A stretch of DNA of 64,000 bases from an uncultured Gammaproteobacteria bacterium (GTDB lineage: Bacteria > Pseudomonadota > Gammaproteobacteria > Eutrophobiales > Eutrophobiaceae), in contig OY282354.1 in assembly GCA_958295485.1 (NCBI GenBank), positions 1,116,001 through 1,180,000 on the forward strand. The letters are read 5' to 3'. The position numbers were made by a program, and so were the translations under genes. The notes beneath the pieces are model-generated. The model searched no databases and was not told the origin of the DNA. It saw nothing but the letters and a program-made list of their open reading frames with translations. The first letter of the stretch is position 1. Every line of letters starts with the position of its first letter. Shown here one piece after another: positions 36,609 to 45,030 of the stretch.

Positions 36609-39217
36609 TTGCGAAGAAGAACATTTTCGAAACCGACTTTGCCGAAACAATCGGGCCTGCTGATCCAGAAACACTGTTCCATAACTTAAGAGAACGGGCT
36701 TCGGATATTAAGCACCTGTGGTCGCACCAAGCTGACCTACTTCGCGCCTATCACCAGAAATGTCTTGACGCACGTGATATTGCCGTGGAACTTCCTACAG
36801 GATCAGGGAAGACGCTTGTAGGATTGTTAATCGCAGAATGGCGACGACAATCGTTTGGTGATCGCGTATCCTACCTATGCCCTACTCGCCAGCTTGCTAA
36901 ACAGGTTGGATCTCAAGCGCGCGACTATGGAATTAAGGCACATGTGTTGGTTGGCAGGCAAAGTAACTACTCTCCACAAGAGTTCAGCGACTATCAGTCA
37001 AGTCGTGCTATCGCAATAACCACATATAGTGGGATATTCAATATCAATCCCCGAATTGAAGACGCTCAGACTCTGATTCTGGATGATGCCCACGCCGGTG
37101 AGAATTTCATGAGCAGTATGTGGTCCGTAGAAATCTCACGTTCAACCGTTCCAGCCACCTATAACGCGCTCGTAGAGCTATTACGTAATGAATTGGATTC
37201 AGGGTTCTATTCAGACATCTCATATAACACTGATTGGGATATTACAAAGGCCAACGAAATTAAATTGATTGCTGGTACCTCAATCCTTAGACACAGAGAT
37301 GCGATTAGAAACTTGCTGGACGAGAAACTTGAAGAAAATACACCACCGTGGTATGCATGGAACGCTATCAAGGATCACTTTGCTGCCTGCAATTTTTTCA
37401 TCTCTTGGGACTCAATTCTCATCCGGCCATTCCTTCCACCAACTCAAATACACGCTCCATTTGAGCGAGCGACTCAAAGGATTTATATGTCAGCAACCTT
37501 GGGGGCTGGTGGAGAATTAGAACGTATTACCGGCGTCAGATCTATTAAGCGATTGCCGCTTCCTGCAGGATGGGACAAACGTGGTAGTGGGCGAAGACTA
37601 TTCCTCATTCCTGAAATTACAATGCCCAACGAAGAAATGATTGAAGTTGTAGAAGAGGCAGTTAAAGAGCTTCAACGAAGCCTTATTCTCGTCCCCGGTC
37701 AATATGATTCTGAAGGAACAAAGCTGATCAACACCATTGAACAACTGGAGATGAATATTCTTCGCGCTACTGATATTGAGGATAGCATCGCTCCGTTCTT
37801 AAACGGCAAAAATGTTGCTTTGATTCTTTCACGCTACGACGGTTTGGATTTGCCGGATGATGTTTGTCGCCTACTAATCTTCGGTGGACTACCCAATGGA
37901 ACGAATCTGCAAGAGAGGTTTCTGTGGTCTAGAATATCAGCATCTTCCCTGTTAAGAGATCGCGTGATAACACGCTTTGCCCAAGGCGTTGGTCGGTGCA
38001 CACGATCTGATAATGACTATGCAATTGTATTCGTGATCGGGCGTTTTTTGGTTGATTTTCTGTTAAAGAGTGAGAATCGGCGCATCTTGAATCCAGAACT
38101 GCAGGCTGAACTTGAATTCGGCATAAGAAATTCAAGGGGTAAGACTACAGAAGATTTTCGGGAATTGTGGAAAGCATTTTTATCAAAGAACGACGATTGG
38201 AAAAATGCCGAAGTCGCGATACTCGCCTTACGCGATAGTTTTTCCCGTCATGCTGATCCAATATCATGCCGGCTAAATTCCGTAGTCGCTGACGAAGTTT
38301 CCTATCTCTATGCAATGTGGACTGAAAACTTTCCGAGCGCGCTTGTACACGCGCGAAAAGTCGCGGACGCACTTGGCGGTGACGAAACAAAAGCATATCG
38401 GGCTTGGTGGTACTACCTTTCAGCTGAAGTAGCACTGGCGCTACATGAAACCACTGGAGATGAAAACTATCAAGATACCGCAAGCGACTTACTAGAGCGT
38501 GCCTCAAAATGCTGTGCTGGCGTCAGTTGGTTTGTGCGCTTGAGGCAATCATTCAGTTCGGATGTTGAAACCTCACAAAATGCTGTGCTGGCTGCGGTAG
38601 CTGTTGAGACAATCCGGGGGTTATTGACTGATTGGGGTGTTGTCGGAAATCGATTTGAACAACGGCTCAGTGAGATTGAGGAAAACCTCCAAGCTACCAA
38701 GCACAAGACATTTCATCAAGGTCTCAAAGGACTCGGTGAGATGCTGGGGTTCCATGCAGAAATACCTAAAGGGAATGCCGCACCTGATTGCATCTGGTCT
38801 ATTGAAAACTTGATCCATGTGCTACATGAGGCCAAGTCTGAGCACACGCCGGATGACCCCATCGGAGCCAATGACATCCGGCAAGCGCAAAGCCATGAAA
38901 ACTGGGTTCGCGACAATAGAACATGCGAAAACAATACCAAGATTTTGTGCCTGATTGAGAGTCCTCGCATGACTATTGCCCCAGAAGCTATTGCTCATGC
39001 CAAGGCCCTTTTACATATCACTCCTGAACAGCTAAAACGAATGTTTGATGAAATCGCCGCCGTGCTCCGTCGAGTCAGGTCGAAATTAACCGATATCAGT
39101 GATGAGAAAGCGCTTGAGGAATTATCACAAGAACTAACGGCTGCCAACCTGTCACCGATGAAACTACTGGAAAGACTTTCGCAGATGCCTGTCAAAGATA
39201 TGGAAAAGTCGCCGTGA
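36605..39217 (+). CDS. brxHII: BrxHII-like DEAD/DEAH helicase
   Basis: 870 residues from a GTG that overlaps the pglXI stop (GTGTGA context) and has GGAGG 7 nt upstream; the frame extends back to 36479, but only inside pglXI. Superfamily 2 motifs: Walker A ELPTGSGKTLVG (62-73), Walker B as LDDAHAG (159-165), YMSATLGAGGE, and motif VI RFAQGVGRCTRSDND. The C-terminal third has no clear domain. Codon and base use are AT-richer than pglXI ends, brxC and pglZ. A decayed copy of the pglXI tail follows, so this gene looks like a swapped-in module. Confidence 0.87.
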   Translation: MIAKKNIFETDFAETIGPADPETLFHNLRERASDIKHLWSHQADLLRAYHQKCLDARDIAVELPTGSGKTLVGLLIAEWRRQSFGDRVSYLCPTRQLAKQVGSQARDYGIKAHVLVGRQSNYSPQEFSDYQSSRAIAITTYSGIFNINPRIEDAQTLILDDAHAGENFMSSMWSVEISRSTVPATYNALVELLRNELDSGFYSDISYNTDWDITKANEIKLIAGTSILRHRDAIRNLLDEKLEENTPPWYAWNAIKDHFAACNFFISWDSILIRPFLPPTQIHAPFERATQRIYMSATLGAGGELERITGVRSIKRLPLPAGWDKRGSGRRLFLIPEITMPNEEMIEVVEEAVKELQRSLILVPGQYDSEGTKLINTIEQLEMNILRATDIEDSIAPFLNGKNVALILSRYDGLDLPDDVCRLLIFGGLPNGTNLQERFLWSRISASSLLRDRVITRFAQGVGRCTRSDNDYAIVFVIGRFLVDFLLKSENRRILNPELQAELEFGIRNSRGKTTEDFRELWKAFLSKNDDWKNAEVAILALRDSFSRHADPISCRLNSVVADEVSYLYAMWTENFPSALVHARKVADALGGDETKAYRAWWYYLSAEVALALHETTGDENYQDTASDLLERASKCCAGVSWFVRLRQSFSSDVETSQNAVLAAVAVETIRGLLTDWGVVGNRFEQRLSEIEENLQATKHKTFHQGLKGLGEMLGFHAEIPKGNAAPDCIWSIENLIHVLHEAKSEHTPDDPIGANDIRQAQSHENWVRDNRTCENNTKILCLIESPRMTIAPEAIAHAKALLHITPEQLKRMFDEIAAVLRRVRSKLTDISDEKALEELSQELTAANLSPMKLLERLSQMPVKDMEKSP

Positions 39218-39265
39218 TCCAATAGCAGAGTGTTCTTTCTTGTCATCCGAGTTAAGAGACATCAG

Positions 39266-39447
39266 AGAGACGCCTGAAAGTATTTCGCCTCGAGGCCGTC
39301 CGGGCCGGATTCAGGAAAGCATGGCAGGCGCTCGACTATGCCACAATTATCGCCGTGGCTGACAAGATACCGGAAAGAATCCTCCAGGAAGACCCCAAAC
39401 TCCTCATGTGGTACGATCAGTCGCTCACCCGCTCAGGGGAGGAGTGA
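39266..39447 (+). pseudogene. second, fragmentary copy of the pglXI 3' end
   Basis: 182 nt matching 36424-36608 at roughly 93 percent over the first 165 nt by hand alignment. It codes RRLKVFRLEAVRAGFRKAWQ and goes on to LLMWYDQSLTRSGEE and a stop, i.e. the last 59 residues of PglXI with a few changes. It has no start and no upstream methyltransferase, so it is a relic. With the intact tail it brackets brxHII as a direct repeat. Confidence 0.92.
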
Positions 39448-39450
39448 TCT

Positions 39451-40047
39451 ATTTCAAATAAAGCAGACCTCTATAGCCAGCTTGGTAGCGCGTTCCAGCG
39501 TGTCCGCGGTGAGGCGGTAGTTGCACACGTTTGCATTCAGACATGGTGGGGCTTAGTGAACCGTGCGTACCCAGAATATGAATCGACAATAAATTCCCCA
39601 AAGTATGAGGATTTCTTCGTGGTCGTGGACCGGGCACTCTCTGATATGTCCATTTTGTCCCTTTCCAAACTGTTTGATTCCAAGGGCGATACTCTTGGCC
39701 TCAAAAAGCTCCAAAATGATCTCAAAAACTGCGGACTGGCCAAGGAGGCGCAATTAATCGAGGAACTCCGGGGCCAACAATCGGAATTAGTTGAGCGGAT
39801 ACGATGCATAAGGAACAAGTCAATTAGTCATAATGACGTTATGTTAACGAGGAATGACGCTTTCGAGAAAGGGAATGTTACGCCTGACGAGATTCGAGAA
39901 TTGATCGACCAAGTTTGTGATGTTCTTAATAAAGTAAATGGGCAGCTGGAGTGCTTGGACATATCCCACAACTTGGACATCTCGAAGAGTCAGCGTTTCG
40001 AGTGTGCGACCCTGGCTGTACTGGAAACACTGAAGCGAGGAGAGTGA
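39451..40047 (+). CDS. AbiU2-like HEPN-domain protein inside the BREX locus
   Basis: Up to 198 residues, mainly helical. HEPN-like features: IIxxxLSKLFD-type helix (SILSLSKLFDSKGDTLGLKKL) and the putative RNase motif IRCIRNKSISHND, i.e. Arg-Asn-x4-His, as in many HEPN toxins. The first normal start is GTG at 39556, but coding-like sequence (LYSQLGSAFQRVRGEAVVAH) continues upstream in frame to an ATT at 39451, which has GGGGAGGAG at the right distance. The actual start is therefore uncertain, and ATT initiation or loss of an older start is possible. Stop overlaps a 37-codon frame. Could be an abortive-infection toxin. Confidence 0.65.
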   Translation: MSNKADLYSQLGSAFQRVRGEAVVAHVCIQTWWGLVNRAYPEYESTINSPKYEDFFVVVDRALSDMSILSLSKLFDSKGDTLGLKKLQNDLKNCGLAKEAQLIEELRGQQSELVERIRCIRNKSISHNDVMLTRNDAFEKGNVTPDEIRELIDQVCDVLNKVNGQLECLDISHNLDISKSQRFECATLAVLETLKRGE

Positions 40048-40160
40048 TGAGAATATTGGAATGCGTATCTTTCGGTCATCCACAGCCCATGCGTCAGGCG
40101 GCGCTCCGACCAGAAGAGTGTCCATGGAAAGAGAGGTTCATGCGCCTGCTTCGGGTTTAG
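40047..40160 (+). CDS. possible 37-residue protein between HEPN gene and pglZ
   Basis: ATG overlaps the HEPN stop by one base (TGATG) and the frame reads MRILECVSFGHPQPMRQAAL, then RPEECPWKERFMRLLRV. No family or membrane segment. It may simply be the 5' debris before pglZ; recorded because of the overlap. Confidence 0.2.
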   Translation: MRILECVSFGHPQPMRQAALRPEECPWKERFMRLLRV

Positions 40161-40203
40161 CCTGAAGTGGCGCGACCTTAATTCGGGTTGAGGGAGACAT
40201 TCC

Positions 40204-42210
40204 GTGGGCAATTGGCGCGACCAGATTCTCCGGGAGTTCGCTCCCAATGTGGCCCGGCTGACCCTGGTTGCTGACCCCGACGGCCTGCTCTTGGAAGAAG
40301 GCATTCTTGCGGGTATACGCGAGCGGGGCTATGAACTGATTCCGTTCGAGGATCATGTCGCCTTTCGGTATGCCTGTGAGTCCGGGTACCGTTCCCGCTG
40401 GGGCCGGGGCGAGCATACGGATTTGGTGGTGGCGTTGCGCTCCGGCGCCAGTGACCTCAACCGCTTGCCCTACGACCTGCTCCAGGTTGGCCGTCAATTG
40501 TCGTTCAACCTTGGCGAGATTTTTCCTAACCTCAGCTACCCTGTTTTGGCCGCCCTAGGCCGTACAGACCTGGACGCGCTCTACAAAGCGCAGGAACGAC
40601 ACGAGCCCGGTGTGCTGGGCGATAACGCCACAAAGGAATTCATTCTGCGACATGTTTTCGGGATAGCGCCGGAGCTTATCAAACAGCCTGCCGACCTGTT
40701 GCGCGTGCTGTTGCGTCGCCACTACCGGGGACAACGGATACCGGCATTGTTTGACGAACGCTTTATTGAAGCGCTCTGTCAAAAGGATGATTTTCACGAT
40801 TGGCCTATCCAGACGATCATCCCGGACAGGGAGGCTTTTTTCGGCTTTCTCCAGGAACGCTGGCCTGTCTTTCTTGACCGGTCGACAAGACAGGATGGCG
40901 CCGGTGTACGCGAAGATGAAGCGCTTTATGGCCTGGAGTTCCCCGGTCCCGTGACGTTGCCATTCGATCATGATGACATCCGTGTTTATATCGACAACCT
41001 GTTCATCGAAGGGCTTTTAGAAGCCGTGCCGCACGAGCAGGCCGAATCGTTGTCAACTTCCTGGGTCACTATTGGTATCCGAACGGACGACCGGGCAGAT
41101 CAGGCGCGACGCCTCGACCGCTTCCTCGACGCCTTGGCATCCGACATCCCGAAAGAGGATGCGCGACACGGTGACTGGCTCCATTTTGCCAGGAACTGGG
41201 CCGAACTGGTTGCCCTGGCCCTGGATTCGGATGCGATACTGTCGGAACCGGCGCGTCGGAAGATAAAGACGCTGCAAGCCCAAATCGATGTTGCGCTCGT
41301 ATCCTGGTTGAAGAAACGCTACTCGGGCTTGGCCAACCTGCCACCGGTTCCGCCGGTCATGCTGCATCATGTCCCCGGTTTCCTCTCCAGACATATCAGC
41401 GATGCCGGGGAGCATAAGGTAGCGCTCATTCTGGTAGACGGTCTTTCGCTGGATCAATGGATCGTCACCCGCAAGGAGCTTGCCAGGCAACGCGGCAACT
41501 ACCGTTTTCGTGAAACCGCGGTGTTTGCCTGGATACCGACGATCACGTCTGTTTCGCGTCAGGCGGCCTTTGCCGGAAAGCCACCGATCTACTTTCCTGA
41601 CAGCATCGGCGCTACAGACAAGGAACCGGCGTTATGGGTGCAATTCTGGACAGACCAGGGGCTGACACAACAGGAAGTAGCTTATGCCAAGGGGCTGGGT
41701 GACGGCGCCCTGGAAAGCGTGGAGGAGATTGTTACCCGGCCACAGACCCGCGTCGTCGGCCTGGTTATCGACAAAGTGGACAAGATCATGCACGGCATGG
41801 AACTTGGCGCTGCGGGGATGCACAACCAGGTTCGGCAGTGGGTCGGCCAACCGTTCCTGACGAATCTTATCGACCTGCTTCTGGAAAATGGCTTCCATGT
41901 TCACCTGACTTCGGATCATGGAAATGTTGAGGCTGTCGGGTGCGGCCAACCGGCGGAGGGGGTAATTGCGGACTTGCGCGGTGAACGTGCTCGAATCTAC
42001 TCCGATTCCCTGTTGCGTGATCGGGTTAAAGCGCAATTCCCGGACGCCCTGGAATGGCCGCCCATTGGTTTGCCGGAAGACTATTTGCCGTTGCTTGCCC
42101 CTGGTCGCTCGGCGTTTGTTCGCAAGACCAAGCGTATTGTCTGTCACGGCGGCGCTTCTCTTGAAGAATTAGTTGTCCCGCTTGTCCAGATCGAAAGAAA
42201 GGATACATGA
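40204..42210 (+). CDS. pglZ: PglZ-like alkaline-phosphatase-superfamily protein of BREX
   Basis: 668 residues. PglZ proteins are the common core of BREX systems; they carry an alkaline-phosphatase-like fold. Seen: VALILVDGLSLDQWIVTRKEL near 405, VIDKVDKIMHGMELG near 525, HLTSDHGNVEAVG near 570 (metal-site Asp/His) and the terminal CHGGASLEELVVPLVQI. Start is GTG at 40204 behind GAGGGAG. The ATG of the following gene overlaps its stop (ATGA). GC content is again high, unlike brxHII. Confidence 0.9.
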   Translation: MGNWRDQILREFAPNVARLTLVADPDGLLLEEGILAGIRERGYELIPFEDHVAFRYACESGYRSRWGRGEHTDLVVALRSGASDLNRLPYDLLQVGRQLSFNLGEIFPNLSYPVLAALGRTDLDALYKAQERHEPGVLGDNATKEFILRHVFGIAPELIKQPADLLRVLLRRHYRGQRIPALFDERFIEALCQKDDFHDWPIQTIIPDREAFFGFLQERWPVFLDRSTRQDGAGVREDEALYGLEFPGPVTLPFDHDDIRVYIDNLFIEGLLEAVPHEQAESLSTSWVTIGIRTDDRADQARRLDRFLDALASDIPKEDARHGDWLHFARNWAELVALALDSDAILSEPARRKIKTLQAQIDVALVSWLKKRYSGLANLPPVPPVMLHHVPGFLSRHISDAGEHKVALILVDGLSLDQWIVTRKELARQRGNYRFRETAVFAWIPTITSVSRQAAFAGKPPIYFPDSIGATDKEPALWVQFWTDQGLTQQEVAYAKGLGDGALESVEEIVTRPQTRVVGLVIDKVDKIMHGMELGAAGMHNQVRQWVGQPFLTNLIDLLLENGFHVHLTSDHGNVEAVGCGQPAEGVIADLRGERARIYSDSLLRDRVKAQFPDALEWPPIGLPEDYLPLLAPGRSAFVRKTKRIVCHGGASLEELVVPLVQIERKDT

Positions 42211-42974
42211 GCGCTTCGGCAAATCGACGATACAGCCAAGTCGGACTCGACCGCCTGGTCCGTCTCAAGTGGCTGGAACGGACTGCATATCTCGTTTTGG
42301 CAGGAAACGAGACATCTGCCGTAAAGACAATTTTGCAACAAGAGCTTGCCGGGGCGTTCCGCTCCGACAACACTGGGATACGCGGTTCGCTGGACAAAAC
42401 AATTACCATCCTGCTGAAAATCTGGGCTAATGTTCCGCGGGAGCGCCATTCACTTCACAGCGAGGGAGCTGATCTTTTTTCACAATTACCCCGCAACAAC
42501 CGTATCGTGCTCCACTGGGGTATGACCATGGCGGCTTATCCGTTTTGGGGGGCAGTGGCAACCCATACGGGACGACTGCTAAGGCTTCAGGGAACAGCCA
42601 CGTCCAGTGAGGTACAGCGCCGGATACGGGAACAATACGGGGAACGCGAAACGGTTTTCCGTCGAGTTCGCTATGTGCTGCGCAGTTATGTGGATTGGGG
42701 GGTATTGAAAGAAATGCCGGAGAAAGGCGTCTATGGCAAGGGAGAGCCTCTCCTGGTAAGCGCTCCCGCACTCATCGCCTGGCTTGTTGAAGCATCCTTG
42801 TGCGCGCGTTCGAATAAGTCCGCCACTCTCAAGGAATTGCTCGATAGCCCGGGCCTTTTTCCATTCCGCCTGACCCACATCTCAGCCGGGCAGGTGGCCT
42901 CCCTCTCGCCTCGCCTGGATATCCTTAGGCACAGCCTGGATGATGAGCTTGTGATACTGCATGAAGAGTATTGA
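42207..42974 (+). CDS. BrxA-position protein, last gene of the BREX type 3 set
   Basis: 255 residues, no strong motif. It overlaps pglZ by 4 nt and occupies the place where BREX type 3 loci carry brxA. Content is compatible with a helical/winged-helix DNA-binding protein: SSEVQRRIREQYGERETVFRRVRYVLRSYVDWGVL looks like a wHTH, and the end is SLSPRLDILRHSLDDELVIL. BrxA of type 1 is a small DNA-binding NusB-like protein; equivalence here rests on synteny, not on a recognised motif. Confidence 0.6.
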   Translation: MSASANRRYSQVGLDRLVRLKWLERTAYLVLAGNETSAVKTILQQELAGAFRSDNTGIRGSLDKTITILLKIWANVPRERHSLHSEGADLFSQLPRNNRIVLHWGMTMAAYPFWGAVATHTGRLLRLQGTATSSEVQRRIREQYGERETVFRRVRYVLRSYVDWGVLKEMPEKGVYGKGEPLLVSAPALIAWLVEASLCARSNKSATLKELLDSPGLFPFRLTHISAGQVASLSPRLDILRHSLDDELVILHEEY

Positions 42975-43103
42975 ATAGAAGCCAACTCCTTTTGACCGCC
43001 CCGGCGAAATGCCATTGCGAAGGTGACACCCTGCCAAGCGGTTTGATCTCCAACAGCCGTTCGTAAAGCATGGCATCGTTTATCCGGGAGTATCCCGTCT
43101 TTA

Positions 43104-43160
43104 CTTGCAAATATAAAAGTTACTTTTTGTATTTATAAAAGTTATATTTATTTTTGCAAG
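43104..43160. promoter_or_regulatory. inverted and direct repeats before the DUF4143 ATPase
   Basis: cttgcaaa (43104-43111) and tttgcaag (43153-43160) form a perfect 8-bp inverted repeat. Between them tataaaagtta occurs twice (43112-43122 and 43134-43144), exactly 22 bp apart, two helical turns. The region is strongly AT-rich. A promoter with cooperative binding sites is plausible. Confidence 0.5.
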
Positions 43161-43180
43161 AACAGAGCGAATATGACGTG

Positions 43181-44434
43181 ATGATAAAGCGGCAATTGGG
43201 CAGAAATATATCGGATGCGCTACAGGGATTCCCCGTGGTGTACGTCAACGGACCCCGGCAGGCCGGAAAGAGTACGCTGGCGCAGGGGCTTGCGGCCAAA
43301 GAGTGGCCCGCGGAATACGTCACCTTTGATGATGCAACCATGCTGAGTGCGGCGGAAGCCAACCCCGAAAGTTTCTTGCGCGCTTATGAAGGGCGCCTGA
43401 TTCTTGACGAGGCGCAGATGGTTCCGGGCCTGTTTCGTTTTATAAAGGTGTTTGTCGATGAAGCAAGGTTAGCGGACAAGGACAGCGCCAATGGCCGCTA
43501 TCTCCTGACCGGGTCGGCTAATATCATGGCATTGCCTGAACTTTCCGAAGCGCTGGTTGGCAGAATGAGCGTTCTTACCCTCTATCCGCTTTCGGCGCTG
43601 GAAGTAACCGGCGGCAGGGGCGAATTCCTTTTGCGCCTGGCAAATAACAGTTTCAAGGCTCGCACGGTAAACAGGAAAACGCCCTTGGTGGATGTTATCA
43701 AACGCGCAACCTTTCCGGAGATAACGGGCCAGGACGATAAGATGCGCCGGCGATGGTTTGAAAGCTATATCACGACCATATTGCAAAGGGACGTCCGTCA
43801 AGTCGCAGCTATAGCGAAATTGGGAGTGTTGCCGAACCTGTTACGGGTTTTGGCAAGCAGGGCCGGCGGGTTGGTCAATGAAGCCGACGTTGCCCGCGCC
43901 ATTGGACAAAATGCCATGACGACCCGGAATTATCGCGTGCTGCTGCAAATGCTGTTCCTGACTTTCGATGTCAAACCGTGGTTCAGAAATATAGGAAAGC
44001 GGCTGGTCAAGTCGGGCAAGGGCTGTATCATCGATACTTCCCTTCTCTGCCACCTGCGTCAGGTCGACCTTGAAAAGGTTGCAATCAACGATCCCCACGT
44101 CTTCGGGCATATCCTGGAAAACTTTGTGGCAAGTGAACTCCTGAAGCAATTGGCCGCATCGGATGAGCTGCTTGGCTTGTATCATTTCAGGACAAGTGAC
44201 GGAAAAGAAGTGGATTTCGTATTAGAGCGCCCAAACGGCGCTCTTTCCGCCATTGAAGTCAAGGCCCGCGACGCCGTCACCGAAGCAGACTTCAAGGGAC
44301 TGAAGGAATTACGCGCACATACCGGGCCAGATTTTATTTGTGGCGCAGTCCTCTACCGCGGCAATAAAGTCATCGCCTTCGACGACAACCTGTGGGCAGT
44401 CCCGGTCGACCTGATGTGGTCCGGGCACGGCTAA
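43181..44434 (+). CDS. AAA_14/DUF4143 ATPase
   Basis: 417 residues from the ATG at 43181 (a TTG at 43154 would add 9). Walker A VNGPRQAGKSTLAQGL, Walker B RLILDEAQMVPGL, sensor LLTGSANIM, then the DUF4143 domain, whose C-terminal PD-(D/E)XK-like part reads HFRTSDGKEVDFVLERPNGALSAIEVKARD. Such stand-alone ATPases are common as accessory or possibly mobile genes; their function is not settled. A decayed fragment of a second copy lies downstream at 44689-44785. Confidence 0.9.
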   Translation: MIKRQLGRNISDALQGFPVVYVNGPRQAGKSTLAQGLAAKEWPAEYVTFDDATMLSAAEANPESFLRAYEGRLILDEAQMVPGLFRFIKVFVDEARLADKDSANGRYLLTGSANIMALPELSEALVGRMSVLTLYPLSALEVTGGRGEFLLRLANNSFKARTVNRKTPLVDVIKRATFPEITGQDDKMRRRWFESYITTILQRDVRQVAAIAKLGVLPNLLRVLASRAGGLVNEADVARAIGQNAMTTRNYRVLLQMLFLTFDVKPWFRNIGKRLVKSGKGCIIDTSLLCHLRQVDLEKVAINDPHVFGHILENFVASELLKQLAASDELLGLYHFRTSDGKEVDFVLERPNGALSAIEVKARDAVTEADFKGLKELRAHTGPDFICGAVLYRGNKVIAFDDNLWAVPVDLMWSGHG

Positions 44435-44459
44435 GGCGGTTAAGAAAAGAAGTGTTGCA

Positions 44460-44612
44460 ATGAATGAGAATGAATTGGAGGTGGTTCGGGGAAGTGGGAA
44501 CATCTTCCGTGACTTGGGTGACTCCCATGAGGAGATCGTGGGTACGGTAACGCCTGACGGCACGGCCAAATCGGTCTTGTTCAGCATGTTGCCGTTGAGT
44601 ATTCTAAAGTGA
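44460..44612 (+). CDS. truncated XRE-like antitoxin fragment
   Basis: 50 residues: MNENELEVVRGSGNIFRDLG and onward to LSILK. The ELEVxRGSGNxFRDLG opening is typical of XRE-type helix-turn-helix proteins paired with RelE/HigB-like toxins, but the helix-turn-helix itself is missing and no toxin is adjacent. Probably a relic. It lies 25 nt behind the DUF4143 ATPase gene. Confidence 0.5.
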   Translation: MNENELEVVRGSGNIFRDLGDSHEEIVGTVTPDGTAKSVLFSMLPLSILK

Positions 44613-44688
44613 CACTTTAAAATACTCAAGAAAATCGTCCAGGTTTTGCTGGGGATAGAAGAAGTGTACCGCCAAGGCTCTATTCATA

Positions 44689-44785
44689 AACGTTCTCACC
44701 CTCTATCCGCTTTCGGCGCCAGGAGTAACCGGCGACAGGGGTGAATTCCTTAAGAGCTTGGTAGAATTAAGCGCGCATACCGGGT
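44689..44785 (+). pseudogene. remnant of a second DUF4143 ATPase
   Basis: 44689-44749 repeats 43569-43629 of the intact gene (coding VLTLYPLSA and GEFL) and 44760-44785 repeats 44304-44329 (L.ELRAHTG); the 675 nt between these points are deleted. It shows that a second, diverged copy once stood here. The rest of 44613-45030 holds only AT-rich sequence without a recognised gene. Confidence 0.8.
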
Positions 44786-45030
44786 CTTGAATCTATTTTT
44801 GCCTACAAAATAGTTTATTTGTTCTTAATATCAAACACTTGAAATTCGGGTTGGGTTGGCGTATGCTGCGTAGTCATAAGGCCGTGCTCGTTGTTTTGTT
44901 TAAGTGATTGATTAAAAAGCGATTTCACACTATAAGATACAGTCTTGTTCGGTTTATTTGTGAGATATGCGGGTTAAGGATGGCTACCTATGTACGCAGT
45001 CATAGCAGACGCAGAGAAAGGAGGTCCGAA

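Noticed and set aside
27569..42974. DISARM or restriction-modification system instead of BREX
   Set aside because: A PglZ-type phosphatase-fold protein, a BrxC-type ATPase and a BrxF-sized P-loop protein are present; no DISARM drmB/phospholipase D gene or restriction endonuclease gene was seen.
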